Source: Cryptomeria japonica (Eukaryota > Streptophyta > Pinopsida > Cupressales > Cupressaceae). Taken from it: DNA of 64,000 bases. Shown in pieces: positions 9,984 through 23,431 of this stretch. The notes beneath the pieces are model-generated. The model ran no database searches. It was not told the origin of the DNA and was given only the letters and a program-made list of their open reading frames with translations. Location of the stretch: contig NC_081407.1 of NCBI RefSeq assembly GCF_030272615.1, positions 442,674,213 through 442,738,212 on the forward strand, written 5' to 3'. Positions within the stretch are counted from its first letter, which is position 1. The number at the start of each line of letters is the position of its first letter. Position numbers and translations under genes: made by a program.

Positions 9984-12828
9984 TGTAAATATGCAAAACA
10001 TTCTAAATTCAATAATAAAATGAAATACTCTTTATTCTTAAATAAACTCATAATTCCTTTAATAAGTCTATTTTTATCCATTATTCTATTCTTAGCTCTA
10101 AATGATCCTTCCATTGAAATCATAATAAACATGAGATTTCTATAAAGAGATAAAGATTCTTTATTCAATAGGAATTTGTAAGTAGTATCTCACTTATATC
10201 TACATACAATACTTAGGACTTTCAAATGCCTTAAGTTCATATAACAAGAAAAACATAAAGTAAAGGATAAGATGTGTCCATTGATCTACGATCCAAATCC
10301 ATCTTCAATGCAATCTTTAGAATGAAGATGAGAACAAGATTTAGGTGCTTTTTCCACCCAACCATGAAGCTTACACTTCCCTAGAAATTTTGGTCAATCA
10401 AAAATACCCAAACTTGCATGAATTGCTTAGCAAAAAGAACTTGATAGACAAGATGGAATCTGGTGCGTGCCTAGAATGATACATGCATTCAATTTTCTAA
10501 TTCCATAAAGAAACAAGCAAGATCAATCAAGGATATGGTAGAGAGTATAAAATATATCCATCAATTTCAATGGTCAATAAGTTACTCGGTTGAGTATAAT
10601 GCCATGCATAGCAATAAAATATAGTTTGGAAAAACAAACTATTCTCTCTATGATTCTACATTCGGCACCCGTCCCAGAAGGTAACTTTTCCCAAACACAA
10701 ACATATCTAGCTTTTCTAATATTCATATGAAATCAGGAGAAGTATATAGAAGACAAACTTTCTTTTCTCAAGTCTAGCTTCCCATTTTTTGCATGATAAA
10801 ATTACAATCTTTAAGGAAAACAATCTTTCATTTAAGAGATATATAAGAAACAATCATTCGTTTACAACAAAATTGCAATAAGAAAACAATCTTTCACTTC
10901 TATCTTTAGAAGTAAATCAAGAATAAGAATTAAAAATAAGAAGTTGTAACAAATGTATGCATATTTAGCATATAGACAAAAGTAGAATTCAGAAATAGAA
11001 ATTATGAGTACACATTCTTTTATCTTTTCTCATAAAATCCAATAGCGTAATCATGCATCTATGGTTTCAAATTCTAAGTTTAGAGTGCATAAGTTCTCTA
11101 TTTTTCCACATGTTTCTGTCTATCTACTTCTTTTCTCGAATTTGTTATTAACGGATGTTTTCCTTGATCTAAAATGATAATTCTAATTGCACATGCATAT
11201 ATGGATTTTTCAAACGAAATTTCATATAATCATTGTAACTTCTAAAGCAATAAACTATTCAGAAATATAATTCTTTTCTTCACTAAGATCTAAAACAATC
11301 AAATCTTGAGATAATTCTATTCTTACTCTCTAATAATAAAACAAACTATTGCTCATTCAAGAGCCTACCTCTGAAATTCGATCCAAGTCTAATATGATCA
11401 ATGATAATCTTCTCCAAATTTATCTGCAATATGTCTAGATATCCAATGCTTTTCCTCCTCTATGCTATTTCAATCCCTTGATTTCTCTCCTCTCTATTCT
11501 TTCTTCTCTCTTCTCTATTCACTATTATTTTTCTCTATCATATCCTCACCAATTGTCTGTATATTTCTTCTATCTTTTCCTATACCATCTTCTTTGTCCT
11601 TCTATCTCTCTGTATTTTTTGTTCTCCTATCATTCTATATTTTTTTCTATGTTTTGGTCTTACACCCACTACTATAATAGTTTACTATTCCACCACGCAA
11701 CATTTCTAATAGTTACTTGGCCACGTAGAGCTTGTTCCAATAGAAAACACCACGTCTAATCGTTCGAAAACTCTCCAAACACATCCTAGTTATTATTCCT
11801 TGCAATGTCCGTGTTCAATTCAAACACTATATCATGGTTGGTATTCCTTGCAAAGTCAGTGTTTAATTCAAACACTATATGTCTGTTAGAGTGTATGGTC
11901 GATATTAATATCGTCTCCCTTGTAAATCGATATCAAGTCTCAGTGGCATTTAAGTCTATGCCAAGTCAACTCACTAGTATCGAATTCCCTTATAAATATG
12001 TAACATACATTTGTTTGACTAAGACTTGCAATGCTTAACTCAATGCATTAATGCATACGATATACCTCAAGCAAGTCGATATATATATATAACATAAACT
12101 CGGTTATTTGATGCTCATGCCATTATATATATATAAACGATTATATATATGTATAAACAAAATACATGAAGTAAAGTAATTAAATTTCATGATAATAAGA
12201 TATATACATTATAATTATATACATATATATATGTATATGATCGAATTGATATTCAAACTCACACACACACACATATATATGTACTACTATCAAAACACAA
12301 AAGTGAACACATAAGTACAAATTTTCATCCAATTACACATATCTGCACACAAAGAACGTATAAATCTACGATCAATATTTATATTTAACATAATATTTGA
12401 ATATAAGTCTTTCTTTGAAATAAGACACATCATTTCACAATCACTTATGCAAATTCCGATTTGATTCAATCAAAAAATTAAATGATGCAACAGATATACA
12501 TATATATTCTAAAGTGGTGTGTGAGATTCCCATCTATTCTAGCGAAGTCCATGAGCTAAAACAACTCTACCTAAACCATGTTCTCACCCTCTTTCACGTT
12601 CACGTATTCCTGCATTCACTCACACTCAATTGCTCATTAGCAATGATGATACCAATTTCTTAATAAAAATAATAGCGATCATTCAATTGCATGTAAACCA
12701 TTTCATTGCATTTAATCTCCTATCTTATTTCATTAAAAATTTCATTTCCATTTCATTTCAATTTCATAAATATAAAAATAAGCATTATTTTCCTAATAAA
12801 TAATTATAGATAAATATGGTTCGTGATA
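9984..12828 (-). mobile_element. Solo LTR of the gypsy A family
   Basis: 2845 bp, beginning TGTAAATATGCAAAAC and ending GGTTCGTGATA in plus orientation. It matches the two gypsy A LTRs along both ends. An exact 5-bp target duplication AAGTT flanks it (9979-9983 and 12829-12833), so it came in as an independent element that later collapsed by LTR-LTR recombination. Its middle part (about 11390-12500) differs from the other two LTRs. No coding region. Confidence 0.85.
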
Positions 12829-12833
12829 AAGTT

Positions 12834-13769
12834 CTATCGGGTATTGGAGAAGTTGGTGTTATTATTCACTTTCTTGTTTCCACCCTGATTTACTCCTTTC
12901 TCCTTAGTATTAGATCCTCTTTTTAGATTTCTTATCTGTCGACTGTTGTTGCCCTTCTGATTGTTATTGTTTTGAAAATTCCTATTCCCAAAACTGGGTT
13001 TGTTATTCACATTCTTCCAAAAATTTGCCAACTGCTGCAACTTCTATTCTTGTTTAGTTGCTTTCTCAAAGACTTCATCCATAATCAATGGATTATGAAT
13101 ATCCACTTCTACCCCAATGTGAGTCCTCAAACCCAAGATGAACTTTCGAATGTGGAATCGTTCATCCATCTGGTACTATGGAACATACTTTAGGAGATTT
13201 GTGAACTTCTCCCAGTATTGAGTAACTGTCATACCACCCTGTGTCAGATTCTGAAAAATCTGTCATCTTCCTGTAGAAGAATAACTAAGGAAGCCACCTC
13301 ATGATTTAAGAAATAGTTCCCATGTAATATCACCAAGCTGCAACTTCTTCTCATATTTCTCATTGTCCCACCATGTCGCAGCTTCTCTAGTAAGCCGGTA
13401 AGCAGCCCATACTGCTTTAGTTTCATTTGACATGTTACAGAGTTCAAAATACTTCTCCATCTCAATTACCCAAGCTTCAACACCATCACCAATGGTCTTA
13501 CCATCGAACTTAGGTGGGGTTGTCCTTTTCAAGTCTTTGGCTAGCTCCCCTTCAATCCTAGCTCGATGATCAGGTTGTTCCTCAACTCTAGGAATTTCAT
13601 TTTTAGGGTTCTCTTCCTATCAAGGTTGTTCATTTTGAACCTCACCAACTCTTCAAACTTCTTGTTCAATTCCATCCATCCTAGCATTCTACTGATTCAA
13701 AAGATCAGGAATCTGGTCAAGTCTTTCATTATCATTGCTTGATCCAGCTCTTGTAGTTCTATAACCCAT
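12834..13769 (-). pseudogene. Gypsy A gag (broken)
   Basis: Start MGYRTTRAGSSND at 13769 on the minus strand. After several stops comes a clear gypsy gag core: KRTTPPKFDGKTIGDGVEAW, YFELCNMSNETKAVWAAYRL, TREAATWWDNEKYEK, then VTQYWEKFTNLLKYVP and FILGLRTHIGVEVDIHNP, and an Asn/Gln-rich basic tail (about 13040-12834). Gag forms the virus-like particle. The frame is shifted near 13300 and cut at 12833 by the solo LTR. It lies 77 bases from the primer site, as expected. Confidence 0.85.
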
Positions 13770-13845
13770 TACAATTCAACAATTCCTGCATCAAGGAATG
13801 TTTCTTTAGCGTAATGGTCAAAGGACCTAGTGTTATAAACTTAGG

Positions 13846-13857
13846 GCTCTGATACCA
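13846..13857 (-). other. Gypsy A primer binding site (tRNA-iMet)
   Basis: The minus strand reads TGGTATCAGAGC, complementary to the 3' end of plant initiator-Met tRNA. It lies three bases inside the LTR that starts at 13861. It fixes the element's direction and the edge of its 5' LTR. Confidence 0.9.
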
Positions 13858-15119
13858 AAATGTAAACACGTAAACATTCTAACTTCAATAATAAAACAAA
13901 AACTCTTTATTCTTAAATAAATTCATTTATTTCTTTCACTACTATCCTTAATTCAATATTGTCATTCAAATATGATCCTTACATACACAAATTTCTATGA
14001 TCGAAATAATGATTCTTATTCAATAAGGAGATTTTAAATAGTATTTTACAACATAGGGTCTTCATAGTAGTTCATTCATTCTATACATCATTCATAGTGA
14101 CATACAATACTTAGGCTTTTCATTTGCTTTAAGTTCAACTGACAAGAAATTACGAAGTATAGGATGCATCCATTGATCTTCAATCCAAAGCTATCTTTAC
14201 TTCAATCCTTAGAATGAAGACAAGAACAAGATTTAGGTGCTTTTTCCACCCAACCTTGAAGCATACACTTCCCCAGAATTCTTAATCTATTTAGAATACC
14301 CAACCCTGCACGAATTGCTTAGCAAAAGGAATTCGATAAACAAGATGGAATCTGGTGTGTGCCTAGAATGATACATGCATTTTCTATTTTCTAATTCATA
14401 TAAGAAACAAGCAAGATCATAACAAGGATATGGTAAAGAACATAATTAAATCCATCTATTTCAATGGTCAATAAGTTACTCGATCGAGTATAATGTCATG
14501 CATAGAAAATAAACATAGTTTGGAAAAGCAAACTATTTTCCCTATAAATTCCACATTTGGCACCTGTCCCAGAAGGTAACTTTCCCCGCAAATACATGTC
14601 TAGTTATTGTTCCATCTAACAAGTATACTTTTTCTATTATTCGTAAAAAAATCAATATGATTTGTAAAGAAGACAAGCTTTCATTTTCATATTTATAAAG
14701 TAAATTTAAATAAGGTGTAACACATGTCCATATATTTGTAGAGAATGGATACAAAAATGGAAGATATGAGTGCACGTTCTTAAATTATATGTTCCTATAT
14801 GGTTCTGAGTTTTTTTTTTGTATGTACCATCTCATTGTTTTTGTTATTTAACATCTATGTTTCAGTTTTCCACTTTTAAAATTAGGTTTGGATATGTTTC
14901 ACAAACACAAATAAATTTTCCAGAATTTAAGTTTATATGTATGTAACTTCACTATCATGATATCTGACTAATCTTGCTTGTTGACAGGTTTCTATAGTTT
15001 TGTACTAGTTTGATATATATCTTTGAGTTTTCTCTTTTCAAATGGATATTTGAGCAAACATAAATTAGCAAATAATGACACCCATTCTCATTTGTACTTA
15101 GTGTATATTTACATATGTG

Positions 15120-15164
15120 TACATACTTATATATGTATATGTATATGTATATGTATATGCATAT

Positions 15165-15206
<42 letters not shown>

Positions 15207-15212
15207 ACATGT
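15120..15212. repeat. TATG and AC microsatellite
   Basis: Runs of tatatg followed by about 20 CA steps, inside the gypsy A 5' LTR. Confidence 0.9.
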
Positions 15213-15411
15213 ATGTGTTGTAACAATTCACTGTTGTTTTCAGCATTCTTGAAAACAAAACAAACATAGTTCTTTTCGTAACAGAAAAAAATGAAATAAG
15301 AACATTTGAAAGAGATGAAAATTGGTAAGGTTTTCATCTCTTCTAATTTTGAAAAAAACAAAACTGAAAGTGTGTTTTCATTCAGCTTCAATGAATTTGT
15401 TCATATAAAAA

Positions 15412-15446
<35 letters not shown>

Positions 15447-16169
15447 GATCTAATGTGCTGATTTGTTCTTCAACCCAACAGAGGTGAATTCCATCAAACA
15501 AAGATGCAATCTTTACCAAATGGAGTTCTCAATTTATAGAGAATTTATACTTCAATAATATGAATTAGACATAGATTTTGTTCAAAAGAAATGATTCAAC
15601 CTACCTCAATATTCGATTCTTGAATTGGGATGATCAAATGACCTGTAGAATGCTACTGATTTCCTTCCTCAAATGACCTGTAGAATGCTACTGATTTCCT
15701 TCCTCTTTCTCAGAATTAAATAAATGTTTTTTTTTAGAGTATTACCTATGTTTTCTATGTGTCTTCAAAAATGAATACGCATTACCTATAATACTGAAGG
15801 CGTTCCTATATTTTTTTTTCCAAAATTCGTGGCTAACACTTTGTTTTTTACTATTAAATGAAGTTGGTATTAATTCCAAGGTAGTGGTGGCGAGTTTTTT
15901 TGCTATTATAAACAGTGACTGGCCAGGCTTCCCCCCCCCTTCTCCACACATTGCATACATTTTGCAAGTCTTGCCATGAGTCACACTTCAACTGATTATT
16001 CAGTTTACCAGATCTTTCAGATTGCCTGTGATTTGTATTCCTTATTCGGTGTAATAAATGCATATAATTTGCAAGTTGATATGCATATATATGCGTGTGT
16101 GTATACACTCAACTTTTAAATATTTATGTCATTCATTCAAATATACATATATATGTATATTGAGACCAC

Positions 16170-16234
16170 TAATACACACACACACACACACACACATACA
16201 TATGTATGTATTTATATATGTATACACACATACA

Positions 16235-16270
<36 letters not shown>

Positions 16271-16300
16271 TATATGTATATGTATGTATATATGTATGTA

Positions 16301-16333
<33 letters not shown>

Positions 16334-16350
16334 GTATATATATTTATATA

Positions 16351-16412
<62 letters not shown>
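16170..16412. repeat. AC, CATA, TATG and GT microsatellite cluster
   Basis: Compound simple repeat in tandem unit 1, ending in about 26 GT steps. The open frames across it are only repeat read-through. Confidence 0.9.
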
Positions 16413-17589
16413 TTTAGGCTGTAAATAAGCGTAAATTACATAATCAGATATCAAAGAGCGAATCACAACTCTAATCTAATCAATTTTACTCCTAAATGAC
16501 ACTAGAATAATGCAATATCAATTGAATTGAAAAGAAACTAATTAAAAGATCCCTCAATTAACATAGCAAGGCTTCAATTTCTCTTCTCCATTGTTGTTGA
16601 TGTAGGTGGGTCTTAGGTATTGCACTTGATTTCCTGCATAAGATGGACAACAATATTGAAGACTATGATTCTGTGAGTCTAGACTAAATTGAGAAACTAA
16701 GGTTGAATTTATAGATTTTCAACACAAAGGGGGTGAGAATTTGAACTCAAGTGTTGATTGATAGATAACTGATAGTGTGTTTTCATTCAGCTTTAATGAA
16801 TTTGCTCATATAAAAATGTGTGTGTATATATATGTGTGATCTAATGTGCCGATTTGTTCTTCAACCCAACAGAGGTGAATTCCTTCAAACAAAGATGCAA
16901 TCTTTACCAAATGGAGTTCTCAATTTACAGAGAAAGCAATTTATACTTCAATAATATGAATTACACATAGATTTTGTTCTTCAACCTACCTCAATATTCG
17001 ATTCCTGAATTGGGATGATCAAATGACCTATAAAATGCTGCCGATTTCCTTCCTTAAATGACCTGTAGAATGCTACCAATTTCCTTCCTCAAATGACTTG
17101 TAGAATGCTACCGATTTCCTTCCTCTTTCTCAGAATTTGATAAATGTTTTTTTTAAGGAGTATTCCATTTGTTTTCTATGTGTCTTCAAAAATGAATACG
17201 CATTACCTATAATTCTGAAGGCGTTCCTATTTTTTTTTTCCAAAATTCGTGGCTAACACTTTGTTTTTTGCCGTTAAATGAAGTTGGTATTAATTCCAAG
17301 GCAATGGTGGCAGATTTTTCTGCTATTAACAACAGTGTCTGGCCAGGCTTCCCCCCCCTTCTCCACACATTGCATACATTTTGCAAGTCTTGCCACGAGT
17401 CACACTTCAACTGATAATTCAGTTTACCAAATCTTTCACATCGACTATGATTTGTATTCCTTATTTGGTGTAATAAATGCATACAATTTGCAAGTTGATA
17501 TGCGTATATGTGTGTGTGTGTGTGTATACACTCAAATTTTTAATATTTATGTCATTCATTCAAATATACATATATATGTATATCGAGAC

Positions 17590-17719
17590 CACTAATATAT
17601 ATACATACATACATATACATATATGTATGTGTATATATATATACATACATATATTTACATATATGTATGTATATATATGTATTTATATATATACATACAT
17701 ATATATACATATATGTATG

Positions 17720-17786
<67 letters not shown>

Positions 17787-17905
17787 TCACACACATATAT
17801 ATGTATACACACATATATATGTATATATATATATACATATATGTATATATATACATATATATGTATATATATACATTTATATATGTATATATGTGTCTGT
17901 GTGTC
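17590..17905. repeat. Compound TA/CATA microsatellite, unit 2
   Basis: About 315 bases of TA, CATA and TATG steps with a pure TA run near 17735-17780. Counterpart of the clusters in units 1 and 3. Confidence 0.9.
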
Positions 17906-18313
17906 TTCAGGCAATAAATAAGCGTAAATTACATAATCAGATATCAAAGAGCAAATAACAACTCTAATATAATCAATGTTACTCCTAAATGACACTAGAA
18001 TAATGCAATATCAATTGAATTGAAAAGAAACTAATTAAAAGCTCCCTCAATTAACATAGCAAGGCTTCAATTTCTCTTCTCCATTGTTGTTGATGTAGGT
18101 GGGTCTTAGGTATTGCACTTGATTTTCTGCATAAGATAGACAACAATATTGAAGACTATGATTCTGTGATTCTAGACTGAATTGAGAAAATGAGGTTGAA
18201 TTTATATATTTTCAACACAAAGGGGGTGAGAATTTGAACTTAAGTGTTGATTGATAGATAACTAATAGTGTGTTTTCATTCAACTTCAATGAATTTGTTC
18301 ATATAAAAATGTG

Positions 18314-18421
<108 letters not shown>

Positions 18422-19089
18422 CTAATGTGTTGATTTGTTCTTTAGCCCAACAGAGGTGAATTCCATCAAACAAAGATGCAATCTTTACCAAATGGAGTTC
18501 TCAATTTACAGAGAAAGCAATTTATACTTCAATAATATGAATTAGACAGAGATTTTGTTCAAAAGAAATTATTCAACCTACCTCAATATTCGATTCCTGA
18601 ATCGGGATTATCAAATGACATGTAGAATGCTATTGATTTCCTTCCTCTTTCTCAGAATTAGATAAATGTTTTTTTTAAGAGTATTCCCTGTGTTTTCTAT
18701 GTGTCTTCAAAAATGAATACGCATTACCTATAATATTGAAGGCGTTCCTATTTTTTTTTTCCAAAATTCATGGCTAACACTTTGTTTTTTGCCGTTAAAT
18801 GAAGTTGGTATTAATTCCAAGGCAGTGGTGGCAGATTTTTCTGCTAATAACAACAGTGTCTGGCCAGGCTTCCCCCCCCTTCTCCACACATTGCATACAT
18901 TTTGCAAGTCTTGCCACGAGTCACACTTCAACTGATAATTCAGTTTACCAAATCTTTCACATTGACTATGATTTGTATTCCTTATTTGGTGTAATAAATG
19001 CATACAATTTGCAAGTTGATATGCATATATATGTGTGTGTGTGTGTGTATACACTCAAATTTTTAATATTTATGTCATTCATTCAAATA

Positions 19090-19276
19090 TACATATATAT
19101 GTATATCGAGACCACTAATATATATACATACATACATATATGTATATATATGTATGTATATATATATATATATATACATACATATATATACATATATGTA
19201 TGTATATATATGTATTTATATATATACATACATATATATACATATATGTATGTATATATATATACATATATGTATG

Positions 19277-19329
<53 letters not shown>

Positions 19330-19460
19330 TCACACACATATATATGTATACACACATATATATGTATATATATATATATACACATATATATGTATATATA
19401 TATATATACACATATATATGTATATATATACATTTATATATGTATATATGTGTCTGTGTG
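19090..19460. repeat. Compound TA/CATA microsatellite, unit 3
   Basis: Same composition and order as 17590-17905, with extra TATA/CATA blocks. Confidence 0.9.
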
Positions 19461-19870
19461 TCTTCAGGCAATAAATAAGCGTAAATTACATAATCAGATA
19501 TCAAAGAGCAAATCACAACTCTAATATAATCAATGTTACTCCTAAATGACACTAGAATAATGCAATATCAATTGAATTGAAAAGAAACTAATTAAAAGCT
19601 CCCTCAATTAACATAGCAAGGCTTCAATTTCTCTTCTCCATTGTTGTTGATGTAGGTGGGTCTTAGGTATTGCACTTGATTTTCTGCATAAGATAGACAA
19701 CAATATTGAAGACTATGATTCTGTGATTCTAGACTGAATTGAGAAAATGAGGTTGAATTTATATATTTTCAACACAAAGGGGGTGAGAATTTGAACTTAA
19801 GTGTTGATTGATAGATAACTAATAGTGTGTTTTCATTCAACTTCAATGAATTTGTTCATATAAAAATGTG

Positions 19871-19873
<3 letters not shown>

Positions 19874-19945
<72 letters not shown>
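19874..19945. repeat. (TA)n microsatellite
   Basis: Unbroken alternating TA in the fourth, truncated unit. Confidence 0.95.
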
Positions 19946-19948
<3 letters not shown>

Positions 19949-20658
19949 CTAATGTGTTGATTTGTTCTTTAGCCCAACAGAGGTGAATTCCATCAAACAA
20001 AGATGCAATCTTTACCAAATGGAGTTCTCAATTTACAGAGAAAGCAATTTATACTTCAATAATATGAATTAGACAGAGATTTTGTTCAAAAGAAATTATT
20101 CAACCTACCTCAATATTCGATTCCTGAATCGGGATTATCAAATGACATGTAGAATGCTATTGATTTCCTTCCTCTTTCTCAGAATTAGATAAATGTTTTT
20201 TTTAAGAGTATTCCCTGTGTTTTCTATGTGTCTTCAAAAATGAATACGCATTACCTATAATATTGAAGGCGTTCCTATTTTTTTTTCCAAAATTCATGGC
20301 TAACACTTTGTTTTTTACCGTTAAAATAAGTTGGTATTAATTCCAAGGCAGTGGAGGTAGGTTTTTCTGCTATTAACAACAGTGACTGGCCAGGCTTCCC
20401 TCCCTCCTTCTCCACACATTGCATACATTTTTCAAGTCTTGCCACGAGTCACACTTCAACTAATAATTTAGTTTACCAAATCTTTCACATCGACTGTGAT
20501 TTGTATTCCTTATTCGGTGTAATAAATGCATACAATTTGCAAGTTGATATGCATGTGTGTGTGTATGTGTGTGTGTGTGTATACACTCAACTTTTTAATA
20601 TTTATGTCATTCATTCAAATATACATATATATGTATATCGAGACCACTAATATATATG

Positions 20659-20995
20659 AACCCTGATCCCTTAAGGGGTCATATGGTGTCTTAAGGGGTC
20701 ATATGGTGTCCTGTGACCCCTTAGGACACCATACGACCCCTTAAGACACCATACGACCCATAACAACACCATATGGTGTCCTAAGGGGTCATAGGATGCC
20801 ATATGACCCCTCGGGACACCAATGACCCATAACAACACAATATGGTGTTCTAAAGGGTCATATGGTGTTCTATGACCCCTTAGGACACTATTTGGTGTTG
20901 TTATAGGTCCTATGATGTGTTAAGGAATAATATAGTGTTATATGACCCCTTACGACACCCTATGACCCCTTAGATGTTGTTAGGGGTCATATTGT
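20659..20995. repeat. Cluster of alternating inverted 21-bp motifs
   Basis: Built from variants of ATGGTGTCCTAAGGGGTC and its reverse complement (GACCCCTTAGGACACCAT), with joints such as acaccatatggtgt that are themselves palindromes, and a second word 'cataacaacacc'. The motif alternates in orientation, so the whole block can fold into many hairpins. It starts exactly where the gypsy A LTR stops. Confidence 0.85.
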
Positions 20996-21005
20996 CTTCT
21001 GGATT

Positions 21006-21040
21006 CGATATCTCTCCCTCTCCCTCCCCACTCCTTCTCT

Positions 21041-21071
<31 letters not shown>

Positions 21072-21330
21072 CCCCTTCCTCCATACCCCATCCCTCTCTC
21101 TCTCATTATCTCCCCTTCTCCCTTCCTCCATACCCCATCCCTCTTTCTCTTCTTCTCTCCCTCCCTCCTTCTCTTCTTTTGTAATTCCTTCTCTCTCTCT
21201 CTCTCTCTCTCCCTTCCTCCATACCCCATCCCTCTCTCTCTTGCTCTCTCCCCTTCTCTCTTCCTCCATACCCCATCCCTCTTTCTCTTCTTCTCTCCCC
21301 CCCTCTTTCTCTTCTTTTGTAATTCCAATA
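21006..21330. repeat. Pyrimidine-rich tandem array, first block
   Basis: Almost only C and T on the plus strand. A higher-order unit of about 145 bases occurs twice, each with cttcctccataccccatccc and ending cttcttttgtaattcc. Open frames across it are low-complexity read-through. Confidence 0.85.
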
Positions 21331-21529
21331 GTCACAATCGAGATCAATCCTATAACCTTGTAAATTTAATAGCATCATATGTTTTAGAACTTGGGTAGTA
21401 CTCTTAGGGTTAGGTCAAGCTCTTACACTTAGCTATATCAAAACTAAACTATTGAAGTTCTATTGTATGATGTTCTATTGTATAATGTTCTATTCATAAC
21501 TTTAAATTTAATATATCATTTTATTAGCC
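21331..21529. other. Spacer between repeat blocks
   Basis: Ordinary AT-rich sequence with a short local repeat (gttctattgtatgat-like). No gene. Confidence 0.5.
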
Positions 21530-21745
21530 CACCATATGACCCCTTAGGTGTCATTAGAGGTCGTATTGTTTCCTAAGAGGTCATATGGTGTCCTGTGACC
21601 CCTTAGGACACCATATGACCCCTTAAGACACCATACGACACATAACAACACCATATGGTGTCCTAAGGGGTCATATGATGACATATGAATCTTAGGACAC
21701 TATTTGGTGTCGTTATAGGTCCTATGGTGTGCTATTTGGTGTCGT
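21530..21745. repeat. Second cluster of the inverted 21-bp motif
   Basis: Same words as 20659-20995 (gaccccttaggacaccatat, catatggtgtcctaagggg) in both orientations. The two clusters bracket the first pyrimidine array, which suggests they are one repeat system. Confidence 0.85.
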
Positions 21746-21749
21746 TATA

Positions 21750-22712
21750 GGTCCCTCCCTACCCCCTCTTCTCTCCCTCTCTCCCTCCCCCCCCTCTATC
21801 TCTCTCTCACTCTCTCTCCATCTCCCTCCTCTCTCTCTCTCTCTACCCCTCTCTCCCTCTCCCTCCTTCCCTCCTCTCTCCCTCCACCCTACTCTCCCTC
21901 TCCCTTCCTCCATACCCCTTCTTCTCTCCCACCCTCCCCCCTCTTCTCTCCCTCTCTCCCTCCATCTACCTCTCTCCCTCTCTCTACCTTTCCTCCCCCC
22001 CTCTCCCTCTCTCTCCCTCTCCCTCCTTCCCTCTCTCTCTCTTCCTCTCCCTCCCCCCTCTCTCTCTCTCCCTCTCCCTCTCCCTCCTTCCCTCTCTCTC
22101 TCTTCCCCCCCTCCCTCTCCTCCCCCCCTCTCCTCTCCCTCTCTCCCCCCTACTCTCCCTCTCCCTTCCTCCATACCCCTTCTTCTCTCCCACCATCCCC
22201 CCTCTTCTCTCCCTCTCTCCCTCCCTCTTCCTCTCTCCCTCTCTCTACCTTCCCTCCCCCTCTCTCTCTCCCTCTCTCTCCATCTCCCTCCTCCCCCCCC
22301 TCTCTCTCTCTCTCCACCCTACTCTCCCTCTCCCTTCCTCCACACCCCTTCTTCTATCCCACCCTCCCCCCTCTTCTCTCCCTCCCTCCCTCCCTCTACC
22401 TCTCTCCCTCTCTCTACCTCCCCCCCTCTCTCTCTCTCTCTCCCTCTCTCTCCCTCTCCCTCCTTCTCTCTCTCTCTTCCTCTCCCTCCCCCCTCTCTCT
22501 CTCTCCCTCTCCCTCCTTCCCTCTCTCTCTCTTCCTCCCCCTCCCCCTCTCTCCCCCCTCTCCTCTCCCTCCCTCCCCCTACTCTCCCTCTACCTTCCTC
22601 CATACCCCTTCTTCTCTCCCACCCTCCCCCCTCTTCTCTCCCTCTCTCTCTCCCTCCTTCCCTTCTGCCCCCCTCCTCTCTCCCTCCCCTACCCTCCCCC
22701 CTCTCCCTCCCT

Positions 22713-22769
<57 letters not shown>

Positions 22770-22822
22770 CTACTTCCCCCCCCCTCTCTCTCTCTCGCTC
22801 TCTCTCCCTCCCTCCCTTTTCA
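21750..22822. repeat. Pyrimidine-only array of about 1.07 kb
   Basis: Strand-asymmetric C/T tract with very few purines on the plus strand. The phrase ctactctccctct recurs near 21888, 22148, 22316 and 22577, so the higher-order unit is about 170-260 bases. It ends in a pure CT run. The long Ser/Leu/Pro and Arg/Glu/Gly frames here are not genes. Confidence 0.9.
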
Positions 22823-22849
22823 TTCACATTTTTTCTACTACCAATAGCA

Positions 22850-23115
22850 CGTACAGGGTACTGAAACTATTAGTTCACTGCCTTGCCATAACTTTTTAAA
22901 GGCGTAGCAGCGCGTGCGCAGTACTTATTACTTGTAAGTGCGTACGGGGTATTGAGCCCATTATTCGCTACCTCGCGATAACATTTTTTAGGCTTAGGAG
23001 TGCGTACGTGCTACTTATTAGTACACAATGGGAAAAAATAATACTGTTGGGCTTGCCAACATTTTATGGACTAACAACGTGTACGCGGTTATTAATGTTG
23101 CATGTATGCGGTACA
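22850..23115. repeat. Left subterminal repeats of the DNA transposon
   Basis: Five variants of one word: agcgcgtgcgcagtactta, agtgcgtacggggtatt, ggagtgcgtacgtgctac, acgtgtacgcggtta and atgtatgcggtac. Such short repeats near an end usually bind transposase. Confidence 0.65.
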
Positions 23116-23226
23116 TAGACATAGTTTTAGTTGCCCAAGACACTCAACAACTTCAAAAGAAGTTTTTGAGGTCGTTGAAGGCCCCACTCGAACTGTGTCG
23201 GCACTTCTATCACTGTTTTATACATA
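23028..23226 (+). other. Possible first exon or leader of the transposase gene
   Basis: Open from an ATG at 23028 to a splice donor aGTAAGTtaa after 'catagaa'. An acceptor tctatttag lies at about 23413, followed by the ATG at 23432. The block and its donor are conserved in the truncated copy at 4092-4411, although the predicted peptide there differs. It may be an untranslated leader exon rather than coding. Confidence 0.4.
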
Positions 23227-23431
23227 GAAGTAAGTTAATTTTTTGTTTTTGCATGATTTAAAATGATTGAATTGTTGTTCTTATTAGTTTTGTCAATAGT
23301 ATTGTGATTCTTTAATAGTTTGATTCCAAAAAATAGTGATAAGATGCATATTTATGGTTATTTATTTGTTTATGAACTTTTGTTTACATATATATGTAAT
23401 ATGATTCTATTTAGGACAACCAATATCAACC

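Noticed and set aside
11462-11759. Hydrophobic frames of 71 and 93 codons
   Set aside because: Pyrimidine-rich LTR sequence gives Ser/Leu/Phe-rich read-through; no counterpart with a gene-like start or conserved motif.
20970-22847. Long Ser/Leu/Pro (+) and Arg/Glu/Gly (-) frames, up to 372 codons
   Set aside because: They are low-complexity products of a pyrimidine-only array; open in several frames at once.
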